21,121 bases of DNA from VRUB01 sp046758085 (lineage in GTDB: Bacteria > Pseudomonadota > Gammaproteobacteria > Acidiferrobacterales > SPGG2). Positions 8,211 through 14,889 of this stretch are shown here, piece after piece. Position 1 is the stretch's first letter, and each line of letters starts with the position of its first letter. Below the pieces are notes generated by a model. That model was not told the DNA's origin. It worked only from the letters and a program-made list of their open reading frames with translations, and searched no databases. The stretch lies in contig JBHHZP010000057.1 in assembly GCA_046758085.1 (NCBI GenBank), positions 1 through 21,121 on the forward strand, in the 5' to 3' direction. The position numbers were made by a program, and so were the translations under genes.

Positions 8211-8242
8211 CCGGCCCTTCCCCACTTTTTGGGAAGGGCCGG
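8211..8242 (-). terminator. 12-bp perfect hairpin downstream of the phospholipase D-like gene
   Basis: CCGGCCCTTCCC (8211-8222) pairs perfectly with GGGAAGGGCCGG (8231-8242) around an 8-nt loop. It lies about 62 nt past the phospholipase D-like stop and directly before repeat array 1, so it would insulate the two minus-strand transcription units. Neither strand has a T-tract after the stem, so it may act as an RNA 3'-end stabiliser or a non-canonical terminator. Confidence 0.5.
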
Positions 8243-8304
8243 AGAACATGTTGGGAAGTGTTATGGGCAAGCACGGTCCAGGCCTTCATGAATCGGCGGA
8301 AAAA

Positions 8305-9741
8305 CTACAGCTGGTTCTTTATGAGCGGCGCAAGTAGCTGAAAAAAACGAAGTTTGATGATCTTTCCCATCCTTGCTCCCGGGAAACGCCTCCTCTCCCC
8401 AACGGCCCTGCCATCGGGCCCTATCAGCCAGGCATTCGCCAGAGGCGCATCCATGGATGAGCGCAACTGTCGGGCAAGCGCCTCGTCGTGGGCGGCGACC
8501 GCCAGCTCGGTATTCAAGAATTGTGAGCGCGGGTCGATGTTAAAGTTTCCGACAATCGCCAGCTTATCGTCGATTACGACTGATTTCGCATGTATCGCCT
8601 TCGGACCCTTGTATTCCCATATTTCCAAGCCCATTCGCACCAGTTTCCTTTTCTTCCCCTCGTAACCACTCTGCGCAAAGAGGTTCTGCGTCGAGGCCAG
8701 AGAGTTGGTGAGCACACGCACCCGCACACCGCGATCGATTGCCCGAGCCAGTACCTCCTTGGCGCTCTTAGAAAGGATAAGGTAGGTCGATTCAATCATT
8801 ACGGACTCCTTGGCCGAATCCACGTAGTGCAGAAAGGCCTCGAAGGTTCCGGGGTCCTCGCCCTTGCGCCCCACCGGATCATGGAAAAAGCGTATGTCTT
8901 CGATATCCTCTTGTCCGGCCGACCAGTCGGTGGCCGCGTTGACATCCACGAGCGTGTCTTGGCTGAGGGCCAACCGATACGCGTGCTTGTCCAGAAGCGC
9001 CACTCCTTGCCGGATGCGCACGTCCGTCCACAACCTTGATTCCACGCAACGTTCGTATGAGTGTTCATCCATGGATTCGTCACAGTGTCGACGCAAATTG
9101 TCCGAATGATAGGGCCCAAGCGCCGTGTCACTCACCTCCTTACTGTTCCACAGCCGCATGAAATAATCGTAGGCGCTCGCCACCGCCCTTCCCTGGACGT
9201 AGACGTCACGATCCACGTAGCCTCGTTTCACGAAGCTCTTGCCGGTGACGCCATACCATGGATTTTCGAGATTCCGTCCACCAATCAACATCTTATCCTG
9301 ATCGGCAAGAATCAGCTTGTCGTGTAGCCGGCGAGTGATCCAGCGCAATTTCGTTAATCGCAACGGGTGGTATTCCTTAATCTCTATGCCTTCTTGCAGC
9401 AAGTGCGCTTGAACGGGTTTGGGAATCGAATTGAAAACCGCGTCAACAAGGAATTTCACTTTTACGCCGCGACGCGCCGCATCCCGCAGCAGAGCGAGGT
9501 AGGAGAGCACCATCTGGTCCTCGGAGGCCCTGAAAAGCTCGATCAGAATCTCGTCACGCGCCTGCTGAATCATATCTACCCGCACCTGTGCGGCCTCCTG
9601 ATCCGAATCTATAAGGCGGAATACGTCGGCAGCGGCCGGGCTGGTGGATACAAACGCCAGAAGCAAGACTTGAACAAGAATCAAAAAGCCTCGAGGAGGA
9701 ATATGCGAATGCCAAGCTGATGATGCGGAATGCATGTTCAT
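8305..9741 (-). CDS. Exported phospholipase D-like / cardiolipin synthase-like protein
   Basis: A 478-residue member of the PLD superfamily with two HKD active sites: HDKLILAD (H140, K142, D147), followed by GGRN, and HAKSVVID (H384, K386, D391), followed by GNFNIDPRS. The paired histidines would carry out phosphatidyl transfer or phosphodiester hydrolysis, as in cardiolipin synthases and bacterial phosphatidyltransferases. An N-terminal hydrophobic signal ending in SPAAA suggests export, so it would act in the periplasm or on membrane lipids from outside. The substrate cannot be read from sequence. Possible starts are GTG 9756, ATG 9741 and ATG 9735; none has a strong ribosome site. I chose 9741, which places repeat array 2 at nearly the same distance as array 1 from its gene. 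A perfect 11-bp inverted repeat lies over the putative promoter. Confidence 0.9.
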   Translation of the reverse strand: MNMHSASSAWHSHIPPRGFLILVQVLLLAFVSTSPAAADVFRLIDSDQEAAQVRVDMIQQARDEILIELFRASEDQMVLSYLALLRDAARRGVKVKFLVDAVFNSIPKPVQAHLLQEGIEIKEYHPLRLTKLRWITRRLHDKLILADQDKMLIGGRNLENPWYGVTGKSFVKRGYVDRDVYVQGRAVASAYDYFMRLWNSKEVSDTALGPYHSDNLRRHCDESMDEHSYERCVESRLWTDVRIRQGVALLDKHAYRLALSQDTLVDVNAATDWSAGQEDIEDIRFFHDPVGRKGEDPGTFEAFLHYVDSAKESVMIESTYLILSKSAKEVLARAIDRGVRVRVLTNSLASTQNLFAQSGYEGKKRKLVRMGLEIWEYKGPKAIHAKSVVIDDKLAIVGNFNIDPRSQFLNTELAVAAHDEALARQLRSSMDAPLANAWLIGPDGRAVGERRRFPGARMGKIIKLRFFQLLAPLIKNQL

Positions 9742-9772
9742 GGTCTGCGTCCACACGGCCCACGTATGGGCT

Positions 9773-9803
9773 CGGTAATTTGGAAACCACTGCCAAATTA
9801 CCG
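9773..9803 (-). promoter_or_regulatory. Perfect 11-bp inverted repeat at the phospholipase D promoter
   Basis: CGGTAATTTGG (9773-9783) and CCAAATTACCG (9793-9803) are exact reverse complements with a 9-bp spacer. The element lies between repeat array 2 and the start codon, and on the minus strand overlaps TAATTT, the best -10 candidate. It could be a repressor operator opposing activation from the array, or a 5'-leader hairpin if transcription starts upstream. Confidence 0.5.
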
Positions 9804-9809
9804 GGACGC

Positions 9810-9853
9810 TCTGACCGATGACTTACGGACAACTGACAGAGCACTTACAGATT
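9810..9853 (-). promoter_or_regulatory. SARP-like operator: four 11-bp direct repeats (array 2)
   Basis: Plus-strand units are TCTGACCGATG, ACTTACGGACA, ACTGACAGAGC and ACTTACAGATT, beginning at 9810, 9821, 9832 and 9843. The T(T/G)AC cores sit at 9812, 9823, 9834 and 9845, exactly 11 bp apart. The array lies 68 bp upstream of the chosen phospholipase D start. It shares motif, period, copy number and orientation with arrays 1 and 3. Confidence 0.7.
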
Positions 9854-9935
9854 CCTCCCGACCAGGTGCTGGTCTCGGTAATCAGCTCGGCGGTGCTCGC
9901 GCGCTTGCGCCATAAGGTGGAAAGAGAGACAAAGG

Positions 9936-9967
9936 TACGGATCCCAATGCCTAAAGCGGGATCCGTA
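9936..9967 (-). terminator. 10-bp perfect inverted repeat, possible terminator of the barrel gene
   Basis: TACGGATCCC (9936-9945) and GGGATCCGTA (9958-9967) are exact reverse complements with a 12-nt spacer. On the minus strand the stem is followed by a pyrimidine-rich stretch (CCTTTGTCTCTCTTT) rather than a pure T-tract. It lies about 200 nt past the barrel stop, so it could end that transcript. A protein-binding palindrome is the alternative. Confidence 0.4.
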
Positions 9968-10167
9968 TAAGAGGAGGAACGGGGCCAGGAGGGGGAACGA
10001 GGTCGATGCTTGATATTTGAGATATTAGGCGTAGTCACCTTGCCAGGCAGATCGACGCATCGGAACACAAGAGTTTTGTGGACTGATTGTTAAATGTCAT
10101 GCTGCGACCTCTTCATAGGTGCTCCACAAACCTCGATGTCGCGACACAGGCGGGAGCGGGTACACAA

Positions 10168-10794
10168 CTACTTAGCGCCTTTCTGCCCAAACCAGATAAC
10201 GACCCCAACGGTAATCAAGTCGACGTCGGACTCCCCGGTTGTGGCGCTGTCTCCCACATCTATGAAGTTCTCCCACTCGGCACGTATGCCGACACGCTCG
10301 GTAAAGTCATACTTGAGGCCGATTCCGATCGCAGGGTCAACTCCGTCATCGCTAATCGTTGCGGGGAAGCCACCCACCGTCGCACTTGTGTCAACACTCC
10401 ATGCAAGCAGGCCAAGCTTTCCGAAGAGCGCGAACTTCTGTGCTTTCCCAAGTGGCAAGGTGCCAGTTCCAAAGACAGTGAAGCCGTCAACATCTGCGTT
10501 TGCCGTTGCGGGTACGCCCAAAACGGTTCCCGTTGCGCTCGATTCACCCAAGTCAACGAACCCGAACTCGACACCCCAATTCTTGTTGATTTGGAGACCA
10601 CCAAAGATCTTCCATCCGGTATCAGTGTCGTCGCAACTACCCACGAACCCAATGCCGCCAAGGCCGGAACAGGCATCTTTCTGGTCCGCACTGCCCACGC
10701 TCGCCCCGGCATACCATCCCTCGTTTGCCAGCGCGAAGGAGCTACCTATACTCGTAAAAGCCGAAACTACGATCGCTAAGAGTAACTTTCTCAT
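10168..10794 (-). CDS. Small outer-membrane beta-barrel protein (OmpA-like porin fold)
   Basis: A 208-residue precursor with a clear Sec signal peptide (MRKLLLAIVV ... SFALA, cut after residue 23). The start at 10794 has GGGAG eight bases upstream. The mature part begins EGWYAGASVGSA and continues with alternating amphipathic strands and Gly/aromatic pairs (GWKIFGGLQIN, WGVEFGFVDLG, FALFGKLGLLAW, PAIGIGLKYDF, VGIRAEWENF). This is the pattern of an eight-stranded barrel of the OmpA-like family. Cys42 and Cys54 probably form a disulfide in the first outer loop. The chain ends VVIWFGQKGAK, so the aromatic residue usual at the very C-terminus is followed by a short polar tail. Its role is unknown; such barrels often stabilise the envelope or bind surfaces. 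Repeat array 3 lies about 305 bp upstream in the orientation expected to drive this gene. Confidence 0.87.
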   Translation of the reverse strand: MRKLLLAIVVSAFTSIGSSFALANEGWYAGASVGSADQKDACSGLGGIGFVGSCDDTDTGWKIFGGLQINKNWGVEFGFVDLGESSATGTVLGVPATANADVDGFTVFGTGTLPLGKAQKFALFGKLGLLAWSVDTSATVGGFPATISDDGVDPAIGIGLKYDFTERVGIRAEWENFIDVGDSATTGESDVDLITVGVVIWFGQKGAK

Positions 10795-11342
10795 TGCTTT
10801 GTCTCCCGAAAATATTGGATGAATGGGGCCCCACAACCCGTTTACCTGTGCATATTTCCGCGCTGGGTGCGGGGGCGGTCGTTAGTCAAGTCTGGTCACC
10901 GCATAAATCGATATGCGTCAACGTTCAGTCAGATTGCCACTGCAAATACTGTGATGCTTCGTACGTCCTTTGCCATCGATTACGCACGGTGGTTCGCCAT
11001 CACTTTCACACGACATACTACTGAGCTTGACGTGTCCGAACTTGTCACCGACAAGCCCACCACAATGTGTTCGTGTAGGCGTCATGCTCGCAAATGCGTG
11101 GTTACATACACCTTACGAGCCGCTCACAGATGACTTACAGAATGATTTGGCTCGTCTATGAGTCCGCTCTCTTCGCCAGGTAAAATAGATGAGACCCCTT
11201 TCGGTTTTCGGAAATAGCATCTGCGGAGGCAGCCGCTGGCGCATTTTTCGCAGCTTGACTGACTTACCTCCGCGCAAGTGCGCAGGGATGCTTGCGCCAT
11301 TGCGCAGATTGCCGTAGCCTGCAGAATCCAGGAGGACAGGAG
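10795..11342. other. Gene-free divergent region between barrel and TRAP operon
   Basis: It holds repeat array 3 and, in the predicted barrel leader, two short perfect hairpins: CTTGTC-ACC-GACAAG (11041-11055) and CGCATA-AATCGA-TATGCG (10900-10917). Nearer the TRAP side, GCGCAAG (11272-11278) / CTTGCGC (11291-11297) form an inverted repeat. TGCGCA occurs twice, 22 bp apart (11279 and 11301). A 55-codon minus frame (10918-11085) has no ribosome site and was not called. No clear promoter for the TRAP operon was recognised. Confidence 0.45.
11100..11143 (-). promoter_or_regulatory. SARP-like operator: four 11-bp direct repeats (array 3)
   Basis: Plus-strand units are GGTTACATACA, CCTTACGAGCC, GCTCACAGATG and ACTTACAGAAT, beginning at 11100, 11111, 11122 and 11133. 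The T(T/C)AC cores at 11102, 11113, 11124 and 11135 are exactly 11 bp apart. Orientation matches arrays 1 and 2, which points leftward to the barrel gene. The 305-bp distance implies a long leader or an unrecognised small transcript. Confidence 0.65.
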
Positions 11343-11600
11343 ATGAGCCAGACGAGCCCGCACGACAAGCCGGGACGCAGGTACATTACGGCAAGCCTCG
11401 TGATATTCACCCTATTCGTCGGCGACATCGTGATCGCCAAAACGCAGGTTCTTCTTGGGCGAACCCTTCCTCTCCATCTGGGCGATACCTTTCAATTCCT
11501 CGTCTTGCTTGCGGCGGTCGTGCTGTTTGTGATGGGCACGCTAGCTCGGGAGAAGAGCGAGAACAAGGCAGGTATCTCGCAGCGCGAGCCAGGTGACTGA
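11343..11600 (+). CDS. Small two-helix membrane protein preceding the TRAP genes
   Basis: An 85-residue protein with two hydrophobic helices (about 14-32 and 49-68), a basic N-terminus and a charged, hydrophilic C-terminus. A strong ribosome site (AGGAGG with a second GGAG) stands before ATG 11343, which argues that it is translated. It lies 78 bp upstream of dctP on the same strand with no terminator between, so it is probably the first gene of the TRAP operon. I do not recognise the family. A role as an accessory subunit is inferred from position only. Confidence 0.7.
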   Translation: MSQTSPHDKPGRRYITASLVIFTLFVGDIVIAKTQVLLGRTLPLHLGDTFQFLVLLAAVVLFVMGTLAREKSENKAGISQREPGD

Positions 11601-11678
11601 TTCGGCTCGCGGATTGCGGAATTTGCTCAGAAGCCCACCTGTCGATGCCTAATTGACTTCATTTCAGGAGGAAGACTT

Positions 11679-12839
11679 ATGACTAACCTGACTAACCAAT
11701 TTCCAGAGAAGGACATTGACCGTAGACGATTCCTAAAACTAGTGCGCAACTATGGTTATACAGCGGTCGCGATCACCGTCGTCGGTGCACCATTTTTTTC
11801 CAAGGAAGCGGTAGCACAGACGGCGCGGGAGGAACGCGCTCGCGAAAAAGCTGCTAAGGCACGCATGAATCTCGCTACCGAGTATGTGATCGGGACCACG
11901 CGCTATTACCCGATTATGCAATTAAATTTCAAGGAGAACATACAGAACCTGACGAACGGTGAGATCTATGTGAAGCTCTCCCCGGGCGGCGTGCTCGGCA
12001 AGGGTGGGCAGCTCGCCTCGAAGGTGCAGTCGAACACGATCCAGGCGGCCCAGCACTCGGTTTCAAACTTCGCTCCGTTCGCGCCGGCAGTCGACCTTAT
12101 CAACATTCCCTACTGGTCGAACACCAATCAGAAGTTCGTCAACCTTGTCACTAGCGAAGTCTGGCGTGAGCAGGTGCACAAGCGTGTAAACGCGCGCGGT
12201 TTCGAGGTGCTGCTCTATCTCGTGCTCGATCCACGCACGGCGGCGACACGCAAAGGATTCGGCAAGATCATCAAAGTACCTGACGATCTGAAGGGCATGA
12301 AATTCCGTGTGCCGGGTTCGAAAATTCTACAGAGATTCTACCGCTTGGCGGGCGCCAACGTGACGCCGGTAGCTTGGGGGGAGACCCCGACGGCGATCAA
12401 GGAAGGGGTCGCAGACGGCCTCGATCCAGCACTGGTCGCGCTTTACGCCGCCGGATTTAAGGATCTGCTCGAGAGTGTCTCGTTCATCAAATCCGTAGAA
12501 GACGCGCAAGTCTATTCCTGCAATCTCGAGTGGCTCAGTAGCCTGTCCAAGCAGGCGCAAGAGGGCATCCGCATGGCGGCAGAAATCACCTTCCAACAGA
12601 ATCTTGCGCAAGTACCGGCCTCACGTGCCTTCGCCATGGCCGAAATGGCGAAGGCCGGAGTCGAGTTCTATACGCCCACTGAGGGCGAACTTGCACGCTG
12701 GAAGGAAGTGGCCGGTGCGCAGCGGCCCGAATGGAACGATCTCAAAACGAAGCTTGCTGGGAGCCTCAAGAAGTTTGAGGAGTTTCAAGAGGCGGCCGAG
12801 ACACCTGGCCAGTATTACGTCAACGACGTCGAGGCGTAA
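11679..12839 (+). CDS. dctP: TRAP transporter substrate-binding protein, Tat-exported
   Basis: A 386-residue periplasmic solute receptor of the DctP family that captures an organic acid and delivers it to the DctQM permease. The N-terminus has a twin-arginine signal, DRRRFLK (residues 14-20), a hydrophobic stretch and a cleavage-like AVAQ, so export is folded through Tat. The mature protein carries family hallmarks: GEIYVKLSPGGVLG (about 94-107), DLKGMKFRVPGS with R210 as the probable carboxylate-binding arginine, and AWGETPTAIKEGVADGLD (about 232-249). The start follows a strong AGGAGG site. After the signal there is a charged Arg/Glu/Lys segment (about 48-62). The ligand cannot be decided; a monocarboxylate or dicarboxylate is likely. 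A strong terminator follows, which would give more receptor than permease transcript. Confidence 0.93.
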   Translation: MTNLTNQFPEKDIDRRRFLKLVRNYGYTAVAITVVGAPFFSKEAVAQTAREERAREKAAKARMNLATEYVIGTTRYYPIMQLNFKENIQNLTNGEIYVKLSPGGVLGKGGQLASKVQSNTIQAAQHSVSNFAPFAPAVDLINIPYWSNTNQKFVNLVTSEVWREQVHKRVNARGFEVLLYLVLDPRTAATRKGFGKIIKVPDDLKGMKFRVPGSKILQRFYRLAGANVTPVAWGETPTAIKEGVADGLDPALVALYAAGFKDLLESVSFIKSVEDAQVYSCNLEWLSSLSKQAQEGIRMAAEITFQQNLAQVPASRAFAMAEMAKAGVEFYTPTEGELARWKEVAGAQRPEWNDLKTKLAGSLKKFEEFQEAAETPGQYYVNDVEA

Positions 12840-12854
12840 CGCTGACAATCCTCT

Positions 12855-12894
12855 ACCGGTGGGCCGCAGGGCAGGGCGACCCACCGGTTTTTTT
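12855..12894 (+). terminator. Intrinsic terminator between dctP and dctQM
   Basis: ACCGGTGGG (12855-12863) pairs perfectly with CCCACCGGT (12880-12888) and runs straight into seven T residues (12888-12894). This is a textbook rho-independent terminator on the plus strand. Its place between receptor and permease genes suggests partial read-through control of stoichiometry. Confidence 0.9.
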
Positions 12895-12936
12895 GTCTTA
12901 TCCCAATAGGCAGGCAAGTGTTCTGCGTGATCAACC

Positions 12937-13455
12937 ATGGCTCGGCGGATCTTTCAGGCAATCGACCAAAACGGTGAGCGTTATCTGCTACTGATATTTT
13001 ACACCATGGTCGTGGTGGTGATCGGGGTCGAGGTGCTCCGGCGCTTCATCCTCGCATTTTCCAGCGTGTGGGGCGAAGAGATCGCTCGCTTTTGTTTTAT
13101 CTACCTTACCTGGATCGGTGCTAGCGCAGGCGTGAAGTACCGCACGCACATTCGCATCGACCTGATCTATCGCTGGGTACCCCAAAGGCATCACGTATGG
13201 CTCTACATGTTCGCTGACGTCGCGACTATGGCCTTTGCGATTATCGCCTTCTACTATTCGCTGATCCCGATTGCTACGGCGATCAACTTTGACAACGTCA
13301 CCGACGGGCTGAGAATCAACCGCACGTTCTTTCTTGTCGCTGTACCGTTGGGCTTTGCAATGACCGTCGTACGGCTCGTGCAGAACCTTTTGCGCGATTG
13401 GCGCGATCACCGAGCCGGGCGGCCGCCTTACCGCGGAAAGAAACTCTTCGAGTAA
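12937..13455 (+). CDS. dctQ: TRAP transporter small permease subunit
   Basis: A 172-residue integral membrane protein with four hydrophobic helices (about 17-38, 50-66, 87-108 and 128-148). The DctQ signature VWGEEIARFCFIYLTWIGAS (44-63) has W45, the EE pair and the AR pair in place. It is the small TRAP subunit that pairs with DctM in the inner membrane and takes part in the sodium- or proton-driven uptake complex. ATG 12937 is the first in-frame start after a stop at 12928, although its ribosome site is weak. Its stop overlaps the dctM start by one base, indicating translational coupling. Confidence 0.92.
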   Translation: MARRIFQAIDQNGERYLLLIFYTMVVVVIGVEVLRRFILAFSSVWGEEIARFCFIYLTWIGASAGVKYRTHIRIDLIYRWVPQRHHVWLYMFADVATMAFAIIAFYYSLIPIATAINFDNVTDGLRINRTFFLVAVPLGFAMTVVRLVQNLLRDWRDHRAGRPPYRGKKLFE

Positions 13456-14756
13456 TGTACCAGCTCTATTCCACGGGCTCGAGTTTGGACTGGACCTTCT
13501 ATGGGCCGATCGCGGGGATGGTAGTATTGATCTTGCTCGGTGTGCCCATCTGGGTTGTTCTCGGTCTAGGCACCGCGATGCTTCTGTCGTTGACGGATGT
13601 CCTGCCACTGACACTGGTCGGCGAGACTTTGTTTTCCGGTATCGACAGCTTTTCGCTGATCGCGGTTCCACTGTTCATCCTCACAGGTGACGTTATCGTC
13701 ACCACACGCCTCTCGGAAAAGCTGCTGGACCTCGCCGAGGCGACGATGGGTTGGCTGCGCTCGGCTCTCGGTACGTCGACCGTCTTGGGCTGCGGGTTTT
13801 TCGCGTGCATTTCGGGGTCCGATGCGGCCGATGCTGCCGCCTTGGGCCGTATCACCATCCCGCATCTTGTGCGAAAGGGATATCCGTTGCCATACGCTTC
13901 TGCGCTCGTGGCGAGTGGCGCGACCACGGGTATTCTGATTCCACCGTCGATTGCCTACATCATTATCGGGCTGACACTTGGAATTTCCGCTTCGACCCTA
14001 TTCCTTGCCGCGGTCATTCCAGGGGTGCTGGTGCTTGGCACTATCATCGTGACCAACGTGATCGTAAACCGGGTGCGTGGTTATGAGGCAAGCCATAGCG
14101 CCTTTTCCTTCCGCACTTTCCGGGGGGCCCTGTGGGAGGCGCGCTATGCGCTGCTTGTTCCTGTGATCATTCTCGGAGGTATTTACAGCGGTACCTTTAC
14201 GCCCACAGAATCCGCCTCCGTGGCGGTCCTTACCGCAATTACGATCGGTCTTGCTACCGGCAGGCTCCACCTTCGCGACTTCCCCAGAATGATGGAGCGG
14301 AGCGCCATGGTGAACGGCGTCATTGCACCAATCATCGCTATCGCACTTCTGTTCGCACAGGCGCTCTCTGTGCTCGACGTCCCCGCGCTACTCGTCGGAG
14401 CCATTAACGATTTCACGACCAAGGAGTGGGCCATCGTCTTACTGATGCTGGTGGCCTTTCTTCTGGCCGGCTGCGTTATGGAAACCACGCCGAACATTCT
14501 CGTCCTTGCGCCGCTATTCCTGCCAGTCGCGGACAGCATCGGCATGGACCCGATCCACTTCTGTATTTTTATGGTAACTGCTCTCGGCATCGGCTTCATT
14601 ACGCCGCCACTCGGGCTTAATCTGTTTGTGGTTTCGGGTCTTACGGGTGAACCGGTCACCCGGATTGCTATGCGCGCCATACCTTTCGTTATCGCCATGC
14701 TTGTTGCGGTGCTGGCGATTGCCTTCATCGCACCGCTCTCCACGTGGGCGTTTTAG
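13455..14756 (+). CDS. dctM: TRAP transporter large permease subunit
   Basis: A 433-residue, highly hydrophobic protein with about a dozen membrane helices; DctM forms the ion-coupled translocation channel of the transporter. Typical stretches are FFACISGSDAADAAALG, ASGATTGILIPPS, GGIYSGTFTPTESASVAV and GFITPPLGLNLFVVSG, all of which recur in the family. I chose ATG 13455, formed by the overlap TAATG with the dctQ stop, rather than the longer in-frame version that would run inside dctQ. Substrate is set by DctP and is unknown. The gene converges with the minus-strand von Willebrand A gene. Confidence 0.95.
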   Translation: MYQLYSTGSSLDWTFYGPIAGMVVLILLGVPIWVVLGLGTAMLLSLTDVLPLTLVGETLFSGIDSFSLIAVPLFILTGDVIVTTRLSEKLLDLAEATMGWLRSALGTSTVLGCGFFACISGSDAADAAALGRITIPHLVRKGYPLPYASALVASGATTGILIPPSIAYIIIGLTLGISASTLFLAAVIPGVLVLGTIIVTNVIVNRVRGYEASHSAFSFRTFRGALWEARYALLVPVIILGGIYSGTFTPTESASVAVLTAITIGLATGRLHLRDFPRMMERSAMVNGVIAPIIAIALLFAQALSVLDVPALLVGAINDFTTKEWAIVLLMLVAFLLAGCVMETTPNILVLAPLFLPVADSIGMDPIHFCIFMVTALGIGFITPPLGLNLFVVSGLTGEPVTRIAMRAIPFVIAMLVAVLAIAFIAPLSTWAF

Positions 14757-14889
14757 GAAGAGAATGCGATGCGGAGCCGAAAGTCTCACGCCTCACACCA
14801 CAAGAATCTCCGTTGTGCTTCGGAGCATGACGAGACCGCCTCGGTTTCTGGCCTTGCTCGGTGAAGCGTGTGTGGGTGCTTCAACGGCC

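Larger units (their letters stand above)
9742..10167. other. Gene-free stretch between phospholipase D and barrel genes
   Basis: No convincing gene is seen. It holds the 11-bp inverted repeat, repeat array 2, a small hairpin GACCAG-GTG-CTGGTC (9860-9874) directly beyond the array, and the 10-bp inverted repeat at 9936-9967. An 81-codon minus frame here has low-complexity Ser/Arg composition and no ribosome site, so it was not called. Confidence 0.5.

Noticed and set aside
9823..10068. 81-codon minus-strand open frame in the gap after the barrel gene.
   Set aside because: It has Ser/Thr/Arg-rich composition, no ribosome site, and it runs through array 2 and the 10-bp inverted repeat.
10918..11085. 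55-codon minus-strand open frame just below repeat array 3.
   Set aside because: It has no ribosome site, its start overlaps the predicted -10 position, and the translation shows no signal or recognisable pattern.
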